DNA from: Cryptomeria japonica
Lineage: Eukaryota; Streptophyta; Pinopsida; Cupressales; Cupressaceae
DNA length: 64,000 bases
Direction of reading: 5' to 3'
NCBI RefSeq assembly: GCF_030272615.1
Contig: NW_026729183.1
Span: 92,901-156,900, forward strand
Shown here: piece after piece, positions 1 through 11,837 of the stretch
Numbering within the stretch: the first letter of the stretch is position 1
Layout: each line of letters starts with the position of its first letter
Made by a program: the position numbers and the translations under genes
Notes under the pieces: model-generated
What the model saw: the letters and a program-made list of their open reading frames with translations, nothing else
Told to the model about the DNA's origin: nothing
The model's database searches: none

Positions 1-16
1 AGATGGTTAGTGTTCA

Positions 17-30
17 CATCGGGTTCACCA
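17..30 (-). other. Putative primer-binding site of a minus-strand LTR retrotransposon
   Basis: On the minus strand, five bases after the end of the LTR at 36-1604, the sequence reads TGGTGAACCCGATG. It begins with TGG, the complement of a tRNA CCA end, as primer-binding sites do. The priming tRNA was not identified. If this is right, the internal part of that element lies to the left of the window. The five-base spacer is longer than usual, so this is tentative. Confidence 0.45.
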
Positions 31-35
31 ATTAA

Positions 36-1604
36 TGTAGCATAGGAAATCGGAAATCATCACAAATAATAGAAACATTAATCATTAGCTCAATCACGAA
101 AGCACATTGCAACAATCTATCCTAAACACATTTAATAGAGACATAAAGATAAAACATTCAAAAAGATTATGCAAACCAGATGTAAATCCAAATGTTTCCT
201 TCATGCGGCTCCATTGTTCTTCTTTCCTGTTCAAATAGTTTGATTGTCGATCTCACCTACAAGTGCACATACATGATTGAAAGCAAGTAGGTAAGAAAAT
301 TGCTCAAAAGTACTCGAAGCGTGATTGATTAGAAATTCGATAATCTGATTAGGGGTTTGATTGAAGAAATTCATCCAATTTATAGAAGAATTGGAGAGAT
401 GACAAGATTAGCATGATTCAATTCAAATGGAAATTGCAAATCAATTATGTCAATTATGACAAATTATGACAAATTATGCACTTTCTATGCAAAATTTGTT
501 GATTGATGATTTATGACAAATTATGACAAACTTCTATGCCAAAAATTGATTGATTGTCAATTATGACAAATTATGACAAATTTCTATGTCATTTCCATGA
601 ATTTAGGAGAGAAATAGGAGGAAAATTGAAATTAGGAATTAGAAAATTAGGAAATTAGAGAATTAAGAATTTAGGAATTAAGAAATTGATAGAAATTAGA
701 AATTAGGTGAATTAATTAATAATTTATCATTTATTAATTAATTCACAAACAGGAATAATTAGCCAGTTAAATGAACATTTAATTGTGACAAGAAAACTTT
801 AGGATAAATAAATAATTTATTAATCCTAGAGGAAGAAAATGACACACAAGGTTAAATGATGAAATCACGAAACCCTAGAAGATGAATTAGGTCTTGATGA
901 AAGATAATTGACTCGATTCAATTTGATTTTGGATTGATAAATGACCAATGTGATAAATGATTTGATTGATAAATGCGCCAATTGATGAGGAACAATGACA
1001 AATTGATCCAAATTGACATAATTGAGACAAACAACGATCGATGACAAATCGATTGCAAAATGACAAGATTGACAAGAGGACAAGAATTGATGACAAAATA
1101 GATTGCCAAATGACAATATTGAAGTTGACCACAATCGATGACAAATTGATCAAAAAATGACAAGATCAAACATAACAATGATCAATGACAAATCGATCGT
1201 TAAAACGACAAGATTGAAAATGATAACGATTGATGATAAATTGATCGCCAGATGACAAGATTGATAAGAGGACAATGATCGATGACAAATCGATCGCAAG
1301 ATTGACAGGAGGACAAAACCCTTAATTAGGATTGACGATGTCAAAATAATGACAAATGATCATGTACATTGATGTAATAAGATAAGATCGATTAAAATCA
1401 TGACTGGAGATTGTTGTCGACAAGACCAAATTCAAAAGCGAGATAAATGAAGAATGTAGAAGAAAGACTCAATGTTCACAAATGATAAAAACCAAGTGTG
1501 TGACATAGGAGAAAATGTTAATGTGATGCAAAAACCTAAAATGAGGCAATGCACAAATGTTAAAGTATGACTCCGCAAGCATTGACCACTTTTAGGTGTC
1601 TACA
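36..1604 (-). mobile_element. Long terminal repeat (5' LTR) of a minus-strand gypsy-type element
   Basis: Read on the minus strand this 1569-bp block begins TGTAGACACC at 1604 and ends TGCTACA at 36, so it has TG...CA ends. Over nearly its whole length it is the inverted homologue of the solo LTR at 10442-11832. For example, the GGTGAGATC and GAACAATGGAGCC stretches near 230 recur near 11620. It contains long runs of ATTATGACAAATT-like and GATTGACAA-like units. It abuts the gag of the Tat-type element at 1605, so it probably marks an insertion into that element. The body of this younger element would lie outside the window. Confidence 0.75.
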
Positions 1605-2232
1605 AGTACATAATAACAATGTGAAACCAAAGCAACTAGTTTTCAATTTATCTACTCATTCAGCAGTGTCACAACAAAACAACAATCACCAAAGAGAAAC
1701 TATCAAAACTTTCTTTCGAAGACAATTTACAAACATTGGTGAACCCCTAGGGTCAGCATTAAAAACACTTATCGCAAACAAATTGATTTCTTTACCAGAA
1801 GAAAGGAACTATGAACCTCAAATAAAGCCACCTTGGTGGAATGATAATCAGTATTGCGATTTCCATCGAAACAAGGGATATCTCACAGATAATTGTCAGA
1901 AGTTGAAACATGTCATACAAGATTTAATTGATAATGGAGTAATAACTATGGATGGACATACAACAAATGAATCTCATACCACTTTTAAGACTCCGCTTCC
2001 AAACTATGAGAAAGGTGAACCATCAACAACAAACAATGGTAAGGGTAAAGAAAAGTTAAACTACGCTCATACATATGACAATGTGGTGAATGTGATTTTA
2101 GTTAAAGAAAAACAAAATCAAGAACATGCTCATGATATAAGAAGAAGCAAAGCCAAAGTTGCTTTACCGGGTCCTACAAAAAACACATCATCTACCACAA
2201 CAAAACAATACAATCTAGTGGAACAATTGTAG
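1605..2232 (+). pseudogene. gag remnant of Tat-type gypsy element
   Basis: An open frame of about 209 codons follows the LTR boundary. It includes a zinc-knuckle-like stretch CDFHRNKGYLTDNC near 1855-1895 (CX3H/CX2-type spacing is imperfect), followed by KLKHVIQDLIDNG, a pattern common in gag proteins of plant Tat-type elements. The frame closes at a TAG at 2230. Coding similarity resumes downstream, so that TAG is probably a mutation. The true amino terminus is lost behind the inverted LTR. Confidence 0.65.
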
Positions 2233-3345
2233 AAAACACCCACACAAATATCCATCTTAGAACTTTTAAAGCTTTCACCTGCACACAAAGAAATTCTTGA
2301 ATGAGCATTAGTAGATACCACAGTATCCAAATATCTTGATATTGATCAATTCTAAACCTTGGTGGGACACCTCACAACCCCTCATTGCTTATCATTCACT
2401 GAAGAAGACATGTCCTTGCAACACCCTCACAACACTCCTTTTCATATTGAAGTCCTCATTCACAAAACGTGAGTTAAGCGTGTTCTAATAGATGGTGGAG
2501 CTGGCCTAAATATTTGGTCATTGAGTCTTGTTCATGCCTTAGGATATTCAAAAGATGTAGTTGATGTCCGGAAAAGGATCACCATAAAAGTCTATGATGA
2601 ATAAGAACGTTCCTCCAAGGGAATTATGATACTACCCATCAGAGTGGGACCTCTATAGAAAGACATAGCATGACAAGTTCTAGACTTGGACTTATCCTAT
2701 AAAGTACTCCTAGGGAGACCATGGATACATGACTTACAAGCTTTACCATCAACATATCATCAATGTGTCAAATTTCCCTATGAGGGAGAAGAAATCACAA
2801 TCTCTGCAAATGCAAATCCATTCCAATACTGCAGTAATCTAAAAATGGCTCAAGAAGTAATTGTTCCACATAATAGGGAGGCAACAACATCAAACACACA
2901 GTCCAAGGAACAATCATTTGCATCTATTTTATCAAGTATGGAAAAACAAATGCAGCTAAGAGACCAAGGGAATGGAGAATACTCAATATCACTATTACCA
3001 CTTTCTCCTAAATCCCTTGGAAAACCATTAAACTTTAAACAACAACCAATTGTGAAACATCTTTTGATATTTGATGGAGCATTCATTAGTGTTGGAACCT
3101 TATCAGAGGAGATAGAGGACAAAGATGTGTTACAGTGGCTATACAAAGATGAAGAAGTTCAATAAAAGGTCAACAATGTCAAAATACCTATAGAAAAATA
3201 TGGAAAATGATTCAACATTCTTCGAAGGATGGGATACACTGGAATAGGTCCTATAGGAAAAAGAAATGAAGGTACCTCAGAACCTATTTAGCCTCATACT
3301 CGACAAACTACAGACAAAATAGGTTTAGGGTATGGACAAGTCACT
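2233..3345 (+). pseudogene. Protease and G-patch remnant of Tat-type gypsy element
   Basis: Translation near 2476-2520 gives VLIDGGAGLNIWS, where functional proteases have a D[ST]GA core. It continues to the family-typical YKVLLGRPWIHDLQALPSTYHQ near 2698-2765. At 3213-3345 comes a G-patch-like motif: ILRRMGYTGIGPIGKRNEG, then TDKIGLGYGQ. G-patches after the protease are known in some retroelements. TGA, TAA and TAG codons interrupt the frame (for example at about 2470, 2600 and 2656). Residue reading shows a dead copy. Confidence 0.7.
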
Positions 3346-4480
3346 CTACTGGAAGACGTATCTTTTAGTCAACAACAAGAGGAATATGCAAACAGACAAG
3401 AACAACTTGCAATTGAAAGGGAAGAAAAATCAGCTACGCAACAAGCTCAAGAAAACACAAAATGGAAAAAGAAGCAATCCTCAAATCAACAAGAGAAACA
3501 AACTAAAAGCATCTCTCAAGCAACATCAAATCTTAATCAAAACAAACATGAACCTAGTACTGATCAAGGAGAGCTCATAGAAAGATTGACAAAACTCAAT
3601 CTCAGTTTGGAAGATGTTGATTATGAAAGAAGGAAAGATATAACTAGAAAAGAAGAAGAAATGCTATATGACCAAATCTGTAGATTATGGGCTGCAAGTG
3701 ATACATATTCTAATGAATGGGAATGGGATTCCTATCACTCTAAAGAATCAGCTGAAGAAAATTGCTTTGAAGAAGATGTAGGAGTTGATGTAGTTCACAC
3801 GTATGCAGGACAAACGTCATGAACTAGTTCACTTGAATTAGAATCGCATATGGCTAACTTGGACTTAACCGAGGACAATCAAGAACTTCTTAGGCGAAGA
3901 CATTCTGATGAGAGTACCATTCTAGAAATTGAGATACATGTTGAAAACTTTGATACATCAATCATGATCCTAAACACCCTCAAAACACCCCAACCTGAAG
4001 ATCCCTTACCTCTAATCCACCCTGAGCTTATTAATTGGGAAAATGAAGGACATATTGTCATTGATACCTTTCAGAATGACCATGCCATATCTATATATCT
4101 TAACACAATCAAACTCGTAACAACTTCCACCAGGAATGTCAGCAACATATTTTCTAGTCAAGCAGGTGCCAAATCTCCTAGTTGCAAAAATGAAAATAAA
4201 GAAAATAATATCAAGTCTAATGCTGAAAAACCATTTATTGGCAACATTGGACCGGGAAAAAGTAAAAATAAAGGATGCATCTAATAGTGAAAACCTCCTT
4301 GAGGCACCAGAAGATGGGAGATTTGACACTTTACCTGAGCACTATCAAAAAAGATCATCCATTTTGATCGAACCAACAGAAGCAGTTAACATTGGCACAA
4401 CAGAGCAACCAAAAATTCTTTATCTAGCAACTTCTTTGTCTGAGAAAGAAATGCAAAAATATGTGGAATTCTTCAAATGA
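3346..4480 (+). pseudogene. Gag-pol linker region of Tat-type gypsy element
   Basis: The frame that contains the G-patch stays open to 3822. It encodes a Gln/Glu/Lys-rich, probably coiled-coil segment (QQQEEYANRQEQLAIEREEK and onward) and then an acidic stretch. After a TGA it continues at 3850-4284 and, frame-shifted, at 4136-4480 (ending LSEKEMQKYVEFF). Such long variable linkers precede reverse transcriptase in Tat-lineage elements. I recognise no catalytic motif here. Confidence 0.55.
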
Positions 4481-4489
4481 TGACAAATC

Positions 4490-5860
4490 AATTTTTCCTG
4501 GTCATGCGCAGACATGCCAGGGTTAGATCCAGAGCTTATTATGCATCACTTAAATGTTAGTCCAAGAGCCAAACCAGTCAAACAAAAGTTAAGGAAAATG
4601 CATCCGCATATCACTCTCCTAGTCAAAGCAAAACTAAAGAAATTACTAGATGTAGGATTCATCAAACCTATATCTTATCCTCAATAGGTATCCAACATCT
4701 TTCTTGTTTCAAAACTAGATAAAAGCATCAGAATATGCACTAACTTCAGAGATCTTAATAACACCTATCCAAAGGATGCCTTTCCTTTGCCTAACATTGG
4801 CATCATTGTAGATTTAACTGCTGGACACTCCATGTTTTCTTTAATGGATGGTTTCTTCAGATATAATCAAATCAAAATAGCACCCAAAGATAAAGAAAAG
4901 ACAACTTTCATATGTCCATGGGGTACTTTCTAATGGAATTTCATGCCTTTTGGACTAAAGAATGCCAATGCTACATATCAAAGAGCTGTGACAACTATAT
5001 TTCATAACATGGTGCATACATTCATGGAAGACTATGTGGATGACATATTGGCTAAATCATACAATAGAGAAGAACATATAGAGATATTGGAAAAGATCTT
5101 TGACAGGTTAGAACAATAAAAGCTATGAATAAACCCTAAGAAATGTGCCTTTGGTATAACTTCAGAAAATCTATTGGGATACATTGTTTCAACAAGAGGC
5201 ATTGAAGTAGATCCAGATAAGGTTAAAGCGATCATGGAAATGACATCTCCCAAGAATATCAATCAACTAAGATCACTCCAAGGAAGACTCCAGTCAATTA
5301 GAAGATTTGTGGCTCAATTAGCAGATAAATGTCAACCATTTACACATCTATTGCACAAACATGTTAATTTCAAATGAGACCATCAATGTGAAGAAGCATT
5401 CAACAAGATTAAGGCATATCTCATGCAACCACCTATTCTAATCTCAAGAATTCTAGGAAAGCCATTATTACTCTATGCATCAACTACGGAAACATCATTA
5501 GGATTTTTGCTTGCACAACAGGATAATGAAGGAAAAGAATGAGCCATCTACTACATCAACAGGACACTAGTGGGATACAAGACAAACTATTCATCAACAT
5601 AAAAAGAATGCTTAGCAGTAGTTTTTGCTTCTCAAAAATTATAACATTATCTACTATCTCACTCTATCAAGTTAATAGCTAAAATCGATCCTCTGAAGTA
5701 TTTGCTCAACAAAGCCACATTGACAGGATGACTCGCAAAGTGGATCATGATTCTAAGCGAGTTTGATATTGAGTATGTTGATAGAAATGCTATCAGAGGA
5801 TAATTCATTGCAGACCAACTAGCAGAGACACCACTTCAAGATGATTATCCTTTACACATT
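4490..5860 (+). pseudogene. Reverse transcriptase and RNase H of Tat-type gypsy element
   Basis: The translation shows the standard gypsy RT series: MPGLDPELIMHHLNV, FIKPISYPQ, ICTNFRDLNNTYPKD, FPLPNI, FSLMDGFFRYNQI, FMPFGLKNANATYQRA and the catalytic YVDDILAKS near 5033-5060. These are followed by LGYIVSTRGIEVDPDKV and the RNase H start LLLYASTTETSLGFLLAQ. The YVDD core is intact, but several stops occur (for example TAG after FIKPISYPQ at about 4687 and TAA in GTF*WNF). The enzyme would copy element RNA into DNA in the cytoplasm; this copy cannot. Confidence 0.85.
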
Positions 5861-7640
5861 GAGTTTCTTGATGTTGATATCCTAACAGTCACCACAAAAA
5901 CATGGCAATTATACTTTGATGGTTCATACACACAACATGGATCAGGAGCAGGTATTCTATTCATAACACCACAAGGTCATACAATCCCAAAAGCATACAA
6001 ATTAAGCTTTCCATGCACCAATAATACAACAAAATATGAAGCTTTGGTTACAAGTATTAAAATGGCTATAGAATGGAACATTACATAACTTCAAGTCTTT
6101 GGAGACTTTCAACTCGTCATCAATCAAATTAATGATGACTATCAAACATAGGACAAAAAATTAATGCCTTACAAAAATATGGTTGATGATATCAAGAAAT
6201 ACTTTGTAGAAATAACTTTTCAACAGATTCCAAGAAATGACAATAAAGCAGCAGATGTCATGGCTACAATTTCTTCTCTCCTTCAAACACAAGAAAATCA
6301 ACAACGTTATGAATTCCTGGTGGAAGAATTGTTTTACCCTACTCATAATTGTCCAGATTTCCAAACTATATGTCACCTTGTTGGGCATGATTCCTCCTGC
6401 TATGGCCAAACTTACACATACTTGAAAGACAACACCCTACCTCTCGATTTATCGAAGAACCAAAAGAGGAACTTTATTCGCCAATCCTCCCATTTTACTC
6501 TCATTGTGGATACCCTATTTAAACAAGGTCTAGATGGTACTGTCTTACTGTGTCTCGAACAAGAAGAATCTGAGAAGGCCTTACATGAAGTCCATAATGA
6601 TATTTGTGGCACTCATTCAAGTGGTCTTACCCTTTCAAAAAAATTCATACGCTTCGGCTATTATTGGCCGACTATGGAATGAGATTCTTTTCAGATAGCT
6701 AGAACATGCAAACAATGTTAGATCCATGGGAATTTAATCCATGCACTAACACAAGAACTTCAAGCTTTAGCAACATCTTGGCCTTTCTGTCAATGGGGTC
6801 TTGATCTAGTAGGAAAGATAAATCCTTGTTCATCTAATGGTCACAAATTCATCCTAGTAGCTACAAAATATTTTACAAAATGGATTGAGGTTGTACCTCT
6901 CACAAACATCACAGGAAAACAAATTGCTGCATTTATCTTGAATTACATCATCTATCGCTATGGAATACCCATGACCATTATCACTGATAATGGGCAACCG
7001 TTCAAGAATCAAGATGTACAAGAGCTATGTGAAAAGTTCAAAATCCAGCACAGATTCTCCACACCCTACTATCCACAACGAAATGGGTAGGCAGAAGTAT
7101 CTAACAAAACTATTCTGAAAATCCTCAAAAAGATAGTGAACGATGCTGGCAAAGATTGGCATATTCAACTAAACCCTGCTCTATGGGCCTACCGTACTAG
7201 TATCCACACACCAACAGGTGCCACACCTTTCTCTCTTGTATACAGATCAGAAGCAATATTGCCAATCAAAGTAGAGATACCCTGTCTACGTGTATCACTA
7301 AAAGGTCTCATCCCAAATGAAGAACAATGAGTATCTAGATTACAAGAGTTAGAACTGATCCATGAATGAAGACAAAATGCCTTTGATCATTTAAAAGTAT
7401 ATCAACAAAGAATGTGTTAGAGTTATAATCATAAGGTTAAACCAAGAGTCTTTCAAGTTGGAGAACTAGTACTAAAGGAAAATTGACACAACCAAGCAAA
7501 TCAAGAAAAGAAAGGAAAGTTTGAACCAAACTAGTTAGGTCCATTTGTGGTCACAATAGTATTTGGGTCAGGAGCATATCAGCTACCAACACATGACAGT
7601 GATCAACTCGAGGAACCTATCAATAGCATGCACCTAAAAA
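5861..7640 (+). pseudogene. Second (archaeal-type) RNase H and integrase of Tat-type gypsy element
   Basis: At about 5905-6290 the translation WQLYFDGSYTQHGSGAGI followed by TTKYEALVTSIKMA and FQQIPRNDNKAADVMA is a second RNase H. Integrase follows: a zinc-binding segment (HEVHNDICGTHSSG, then C-KQC), then the catalytic core with GLDLVG, ITDNG and NGxAEVSNKT, giving the D, D and E residues. The core ends with the family-typical WAYRTSIHTPTGATPFSLVYRSEAILPIKVE. Stops include a TGA after YYWPTME and a TAG in RNG*AE. The arrangement RT, RNase H, RNase H, integrase identifies the Tat lineage. Confidence 0.85.
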
Positions 7641-9288
7641 AACATTATGTTTGAAAAAGCAGAAAAATTAGAAAAAATCAAAACAGTGAAAAAAGCAAAA
7701 AAAAAAAACAATGAAAAAAAGAAAAAACAAAACAAAACAAAAAAATCAAATATGAGAAAAAAGTGCAATAAAAACAGACGGTGAAAATTTGGTAAACAGG
7801 CACTCTCTGTCCACTAGCTCTTCCATCTATTAGTTCATGCAACTTTCCACTTGCATCCATTCATTTTCCATTAGCACTAACCATAATGAAGCCTTTGTAC
7901 ATACGAAGACATCCCAGGTGGCTTCTTGCCATGGTTTGGATCATTGGATATATCATAATAACTTTGTTTCTAGGCTTGGGGCAAAATCCTACACCTAGCT
8001 GGGGGCAAACTCTTGATCATTCTGAGCTTAATCAAACAGGTAGAACAACAGTTAGACAACTCTTATCAAGCAAAAACTGAGACACATCCAATGTTGAACA
8101 CAAGATCAAACTATCAACTATCAAGCTATCATGAAGTCAATCTAAACACATCACACACTTTTCAGTGGATAATATATTTTGGATAATAATTTTAACATGA
8201 TTGTTTAACTTTTCTATATTGATTTTCGCTATCATGATTTCTAAGTGACTCCAGAATGTCTTTGACTAGAGGAACAAGGAAGGAACATGATATTTTTCTT
8301 GTCTACTATCTGAAAATTAATCATTAATATGTGCACATTTGTCTTGGGACATGATCATCAAAGTATTATTGAAGACATTTCTGATTTGCGTATTAAAATG
8401 ATTAATACTGCCTATTTTATGCAAGCAACACTCAGGTCATCTTGGTTTAATTATACCATCAATGTTTGCACTCACTTCCCACATTTCAAAAGCTCAATGA
8501 TGACAAAAATGCAAAATAATCCAGTGACTGGTCTGGTCATAGCTTTGCATTTTAGCTTGCATTTCATTCTTGCATGTGATCCTACATGCTCCTTTTTATC
8601 CAAAGTTAAATCTATCATAGGAATCATCAAAGTATCATCACAAGTCTATAAGAAATCAGGTGAATAACTCATATCTCTTTAGATATTTCTCACCTAGCGA
8701 AAATCTTATGCTATCTCTCTCAACAGAATCAACATCAGCATATCCAAATCTTTCTGCAACTTTCTATCAATAAAATGTCAATTCTTTATCTAATCAACCT
8801 TATCAAATTAAATCAAGCAATTAAACCTAATCGATTCTATCATGTTTTATACAAGATGTATCCTTCCTGAAACCAAATGATCTGATTTTGATCATGTCTT
8901 ATACAAGATGTATCCTTCCTGAAACTAGACACTCTGATCTATGTCTTATAAAGGATGAATCCTTCCTGAAACCAAATGCTTTGATCATCTTTGTCTTATA
9001 AAGGATGAATCCTTCCTAAAACCAAACTAAATCTCAATCTTATCAATCTAATCGATCAAGCTAATCGAAGAACTCACATTTTCATCAAACAACAGTTGCA
9101 GAAATCAAATCAAATCTATCGGGATATCAATTTTGCAAAACTCCAAAGCTCAATTATCTCAATTGATCTCCTAAGGGGGCATAATCATACCAAAATTTAG
9201 CAATCAAGAGCTGGGGCATCCTATCAAACCAATATCATCATCAAAATGAGATTATTCTTTGAATCAACGCATCATCACACCTCACTTC
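7641..9288 (+). other. 3' untranslated region of Tat-type element
   Basis: After integrase there is an A-rich simple stretch (7655-7760) and about 1.5 kb without recognisable protein. Short open frames here (for example 7886-8080 and 8329-8667) match nothing I know. A direct repeat array lies at 8841-9026. Long non-coding tails between pol and the polypurine tract are usual in this lineage. Confidence 0.6.
8841..9026 (+). repeat. Four-copy direct repeat, about 50 bp per unit
   Basis: Four consecutive units share TCTTATA, then AAGATGTATCC or AAGGATGAATCC, then TTCCTGAAACC. They start near 8841, 8893, 8941 and 8988. They fall into two sub-types (ACAAGATGTA twice, AAAGGATGAA twice), as if a dimer arose by successive duplication. 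They lie in the 3' untranslated part of the Tat-type element. Confidence 0.8.
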
Positions 9289-9302
9289 AAAGAGGGGAAA
9301 AA
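9289..9302 (+). other. Polypurine tract of Tat-type element
   Basis: The purine run AAAGAGGGGAAAAA (with minor edge ambiguity) ends directly before TGTATACACC at 9303. A polypurine tract next to the TG of the 3' LTR is the plus-strand DNA priming site in LTR retrotransposons. Its position fixes the LTR start. Confidence 0.8.
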
Positions 9303-10285
9303 TGTATACACCTAAAAATGGTCTGAAGATAATTAATTGAATAAGCAATTATTTAATTAATCTCCCTCCCCAATTTAATTGAATTCATCAAAAATTTGAT
9401 TAAAATCCTCCCTTTTCATCTACTTATTAATAAATCTAAGGATTTAATTAATAGGTTCATTTCAATAATCCTCTTTGATTAATTAATTCAAATTAATTAA
9501 TTCTTCTCCATCAAAATCATTTCCTCCAATTCTCTAATTAATTAAAACAAATCAAATTTATGAGTTGTTGAAATTAATTAGTCTTTTTCTATTAATTGAA
9601 TTTTTAAATTTAATTCTCCTAACTTTTAACCACATAACCCAACCATTCCTAAACCTAACTCATTCTACCTACCCACATGTTCCCTTTAATCCAACCTCTT
9701 CTATAAGCATCTTGACACTTGTCACCATAGAGATGACAGATGTTCCCTTTAATCCAACCTCTTTTCCAACCTCTTTTCCAACCTCCTCCAATTTAACCAT
9801 TGATATCTTCAGAATTAATCTTGACCATTGATTCCTACCACCTCACCCCTAGCCTTGGAAATCCTATAAATAGACCTCATTTTGGAGCACAAAGGGTCCC
9901 TAATTTGATCCCATCTCATTTTCATCCTATGCATTGTTACCATAGGCATCTAGCTTCTAGTTTATCATTTTAGTAATGTTATCATGCTCAATCTTAGCTT
10001 AAATCTTAGCTTATTTTCTAGAGAAATCATGAACTCATATAGCTTAATCATACTATCCTTGCTAGATCATGCATATTCATCATTCAAATCCTCCATCTAA
10101 GTGTAGTCAAGTCACTAGAATTTGCATAACAAAATCTCAGAGCAAAATTCATACTTGCATTTACTAGGAGGCGATAGATCCCTTAGTTATGGCTTTGCCT
10201 TCCTTTGATTCAAATTCATTAACCTTGCTTGTAATGATCTATTGAGTGTTTTGTGTTTGCAGGTATAGGTACACTTCACAATACA
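9303..10285 (+). mobile_element. 3' LTR of the Tat-type gypsy element
   Basis: It begins TGTATACACCTAAAAATGG, close to the start of the other LTR family here (TGTAGACACCTAAAAGTGG), so the two families are related. A TATA-like CCTATAAATAG occurs near 9862-9872. The right end is set near 10280-10285 (CACAATACA) because LINE coding sequence resumes at once (TTTTCTTTTGGCAAGG). The exact end is uncertain by a few bases. Confidence 0.65.
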
Positions 10286-10436
10286 TGACATTTTCTTTTG
10301 GCAAGGGGTGACTGAAAAAATAAAATGGTTATGATAGCATGGAATAAAATTTCTAGACCCAAAAATCATGGAGCAGGTCTGAGGAATCGACTTCAGCAGA
10401 ATAAAACCCTTGGAGCTAAACTATCTTGGAAGATAT
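10286..10436 (+). pseudogene. LINE reverse transcriptase C-terminal segment, part 1
   Basis: The translation has FFWQGVTEKIKW and then, after a frameshift near 10335, AWNKISRPKNHGAGLRNRL and AKLSWKIYS. This matches the region after the palm in plant LINE reverse transcriptases (WxKIxxPKxxGGLG). The reading frame continues across the solo LTR into 11838 as DPIRKWVRIMKGKYL. The part of this LINE 5' of here would be displaced leftwards by the Tat-type element, beyond the window. Confidence 0.75.
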
Positions 10437-10441
10437 ATAGT

Positions 10442-11832
10442 TGTAGACATCTCAAAATGGTCAACGCTTGTGGAGTCATACTTTAACATTTGTGCATTGC
10501 CTTATTTTAGGGTTCTTGCATCGCATTAACATTTCTTCTATGTTGCACACTTGGTCTTTATCATTTGTGAGCATCGAGTCCTTCTACATTCCTCATTTTT
10601 CTTGCTTTCGAATTAGGTCTTGTTGATAGCAATCTTCAGTCATGATTTTGGTCGATCTTATCCTATCGCATCATGGTGCATGCTCATTTATCATCATTTT
10701 GGACATCGTCAATCCTAATCGATGATAGAATTAGGGTTTTGTCCTCTTGTCAATATTTCAATCATCTTTAGCTTGTTAGTAATCATTTGCGATTATCAAC
10801 TTGTCAATCTCGTCATTTGGTGGTCGATTCATCATCGATCTTTGTCCTTGTCAATCTCGTCATTTTGCGATCAATTCGTCATCGATCTTTGTCATTTTCA
10901 ATCTTATCATTTTGCGATCGATTCGTCATTGATCCTTGTCCTTTTCAATCATGTCAATTTGGATCGATTAGTCATTGTTCCTCATCAATTGGCACCTATC
11001 AATTTGATCTCCTTGCCAATCTTGGTCAATTTGTCATTGATTTTTGTCAACCAATCTCAATCATTTATCAACATTGGTCCTTTGTCAATCAGAATCATGA
11101 TCGAACCTACATTAATTTCTTGTTGTCTTGACCTAATTCCTTGTCCTCTTATTTCTAGGGTTTTATGATTTGTTCATTTAAACCTTTTCTTCTTCTTTGT
11201 GGGTTAAATAAATCTATTTATTTAGTCGTAGGTCTCTTTCATGAATTAATTAATGGATGAAAACCTATTAATTAATTCACCTAATTTCTATTTCATCTTT
11301 TTCCTCAATTTTTCTAATTTGCTAATTTCTCCTAATTCCTAATTTTGTCATACATCTTGCATAGCAACTTATCATAATTTGTCATAATTTGTCATACATC
11401 TTGCATAGCAACTTGTCATACATTTGTCATAATCTTGCCATTCTTGATTTGAATTTCCTTTCAAATCTCTTCATGCGAATCTTGTCCTCTCTCCAATTTG
11501 TCTATAAATTGGATTAATTTCTTCAATGAAGGGGAGAAAAATCAATCACATTTTCGAGTAACCTTATGCTACGAATTTCATCTCTCAACAACTTGCTTTC
11601 CATTTGCATTTTGTACTTGTAGGTGAGATCCACATCAAATTTGAAGGTGAAAGAAGAACAATGGAGCCACATGAAGGAGATATCTACATCGGTTTGCTCC
11701 AATTTCATTTGATTTGAATATCTTGTCTTTATGTCTTCATTGATTGCATTAGGATTACTTTCATAACAGCTTTAGGTTTTGTGGTTGTCCTAATTTCTAT
11801 TGTTTTGATGATTTTCAATTTCTTGATCTACA
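10442..11832 (+). mobile_element. Solo LTR, gypsy-type, with 5-bp target-site duplication
   Basis: The block begins TGTAGACATC and ends GATCTACA. It is flanked on both sides by ATAGT (10437-10441 and 11833-11837). Removing the LTR and one ATAGT restores a LINE reading frame (KLSWKIYSDPIRKW). Its sequence is homologous, in inverted orientation, to the LTR at 36-1604. No internal element sequence is present, so it is a solo LTR left by LTR-LTR recombination. It is rich in TTTGTCAT and GATCGATT-like words. Confidence 0.92.
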
Positions 11833-11837
11833 ATAGT

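Larger units (their letters stand above)
1605..10285 (+). mobile_element. Tat-lineage Ty3/gypsy retrotransposon, 5' end cut off, decayed
   Basis: This is a plus-strand element. In order it carries gag, an aspartic protease remnant, a G-patch-like motif, reverse transcriptase, RNase H, a second archaeal-type RNase H, integrase, a 1.6-kb untranslated tail, a polypurine tract and a 3' LTR. The second RNase H between the first and the integrase is the hallmark of the Tat/Ogre lineage. The 5' LTR is missing because an opposite-orientation LTR abuts gag at 1605. The 3' end sits inside a LINE reverse transcriptase sequence, so it was itself inserted into that LINE. Many in-frame TAA, TAG and TGA codons make it inactive. 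Confidence 0.85.

Noticed and set aside
865-1344. Overlapping minus-strand frames with CHRSL and ILSFCNRF-like repeats
   Set aside because: They arise from GATTGACAA and GATCGATGACAAAT repeats within the LTR. Frames in the homologous LTR at 10722-11168 look the same.
17-1604. CRISPR-like array from repeated ATTATGACAAATT words
   Set aside because: Spacing and units are irregular, and this is plant LTR sequence.
1-11832. One LTR retrotransposon with inverted terminal LTRs
   Set aside because: LTRs of one element must be direct repeats. The TSD around the right LTR and LINE codons on both sides show it is separate.
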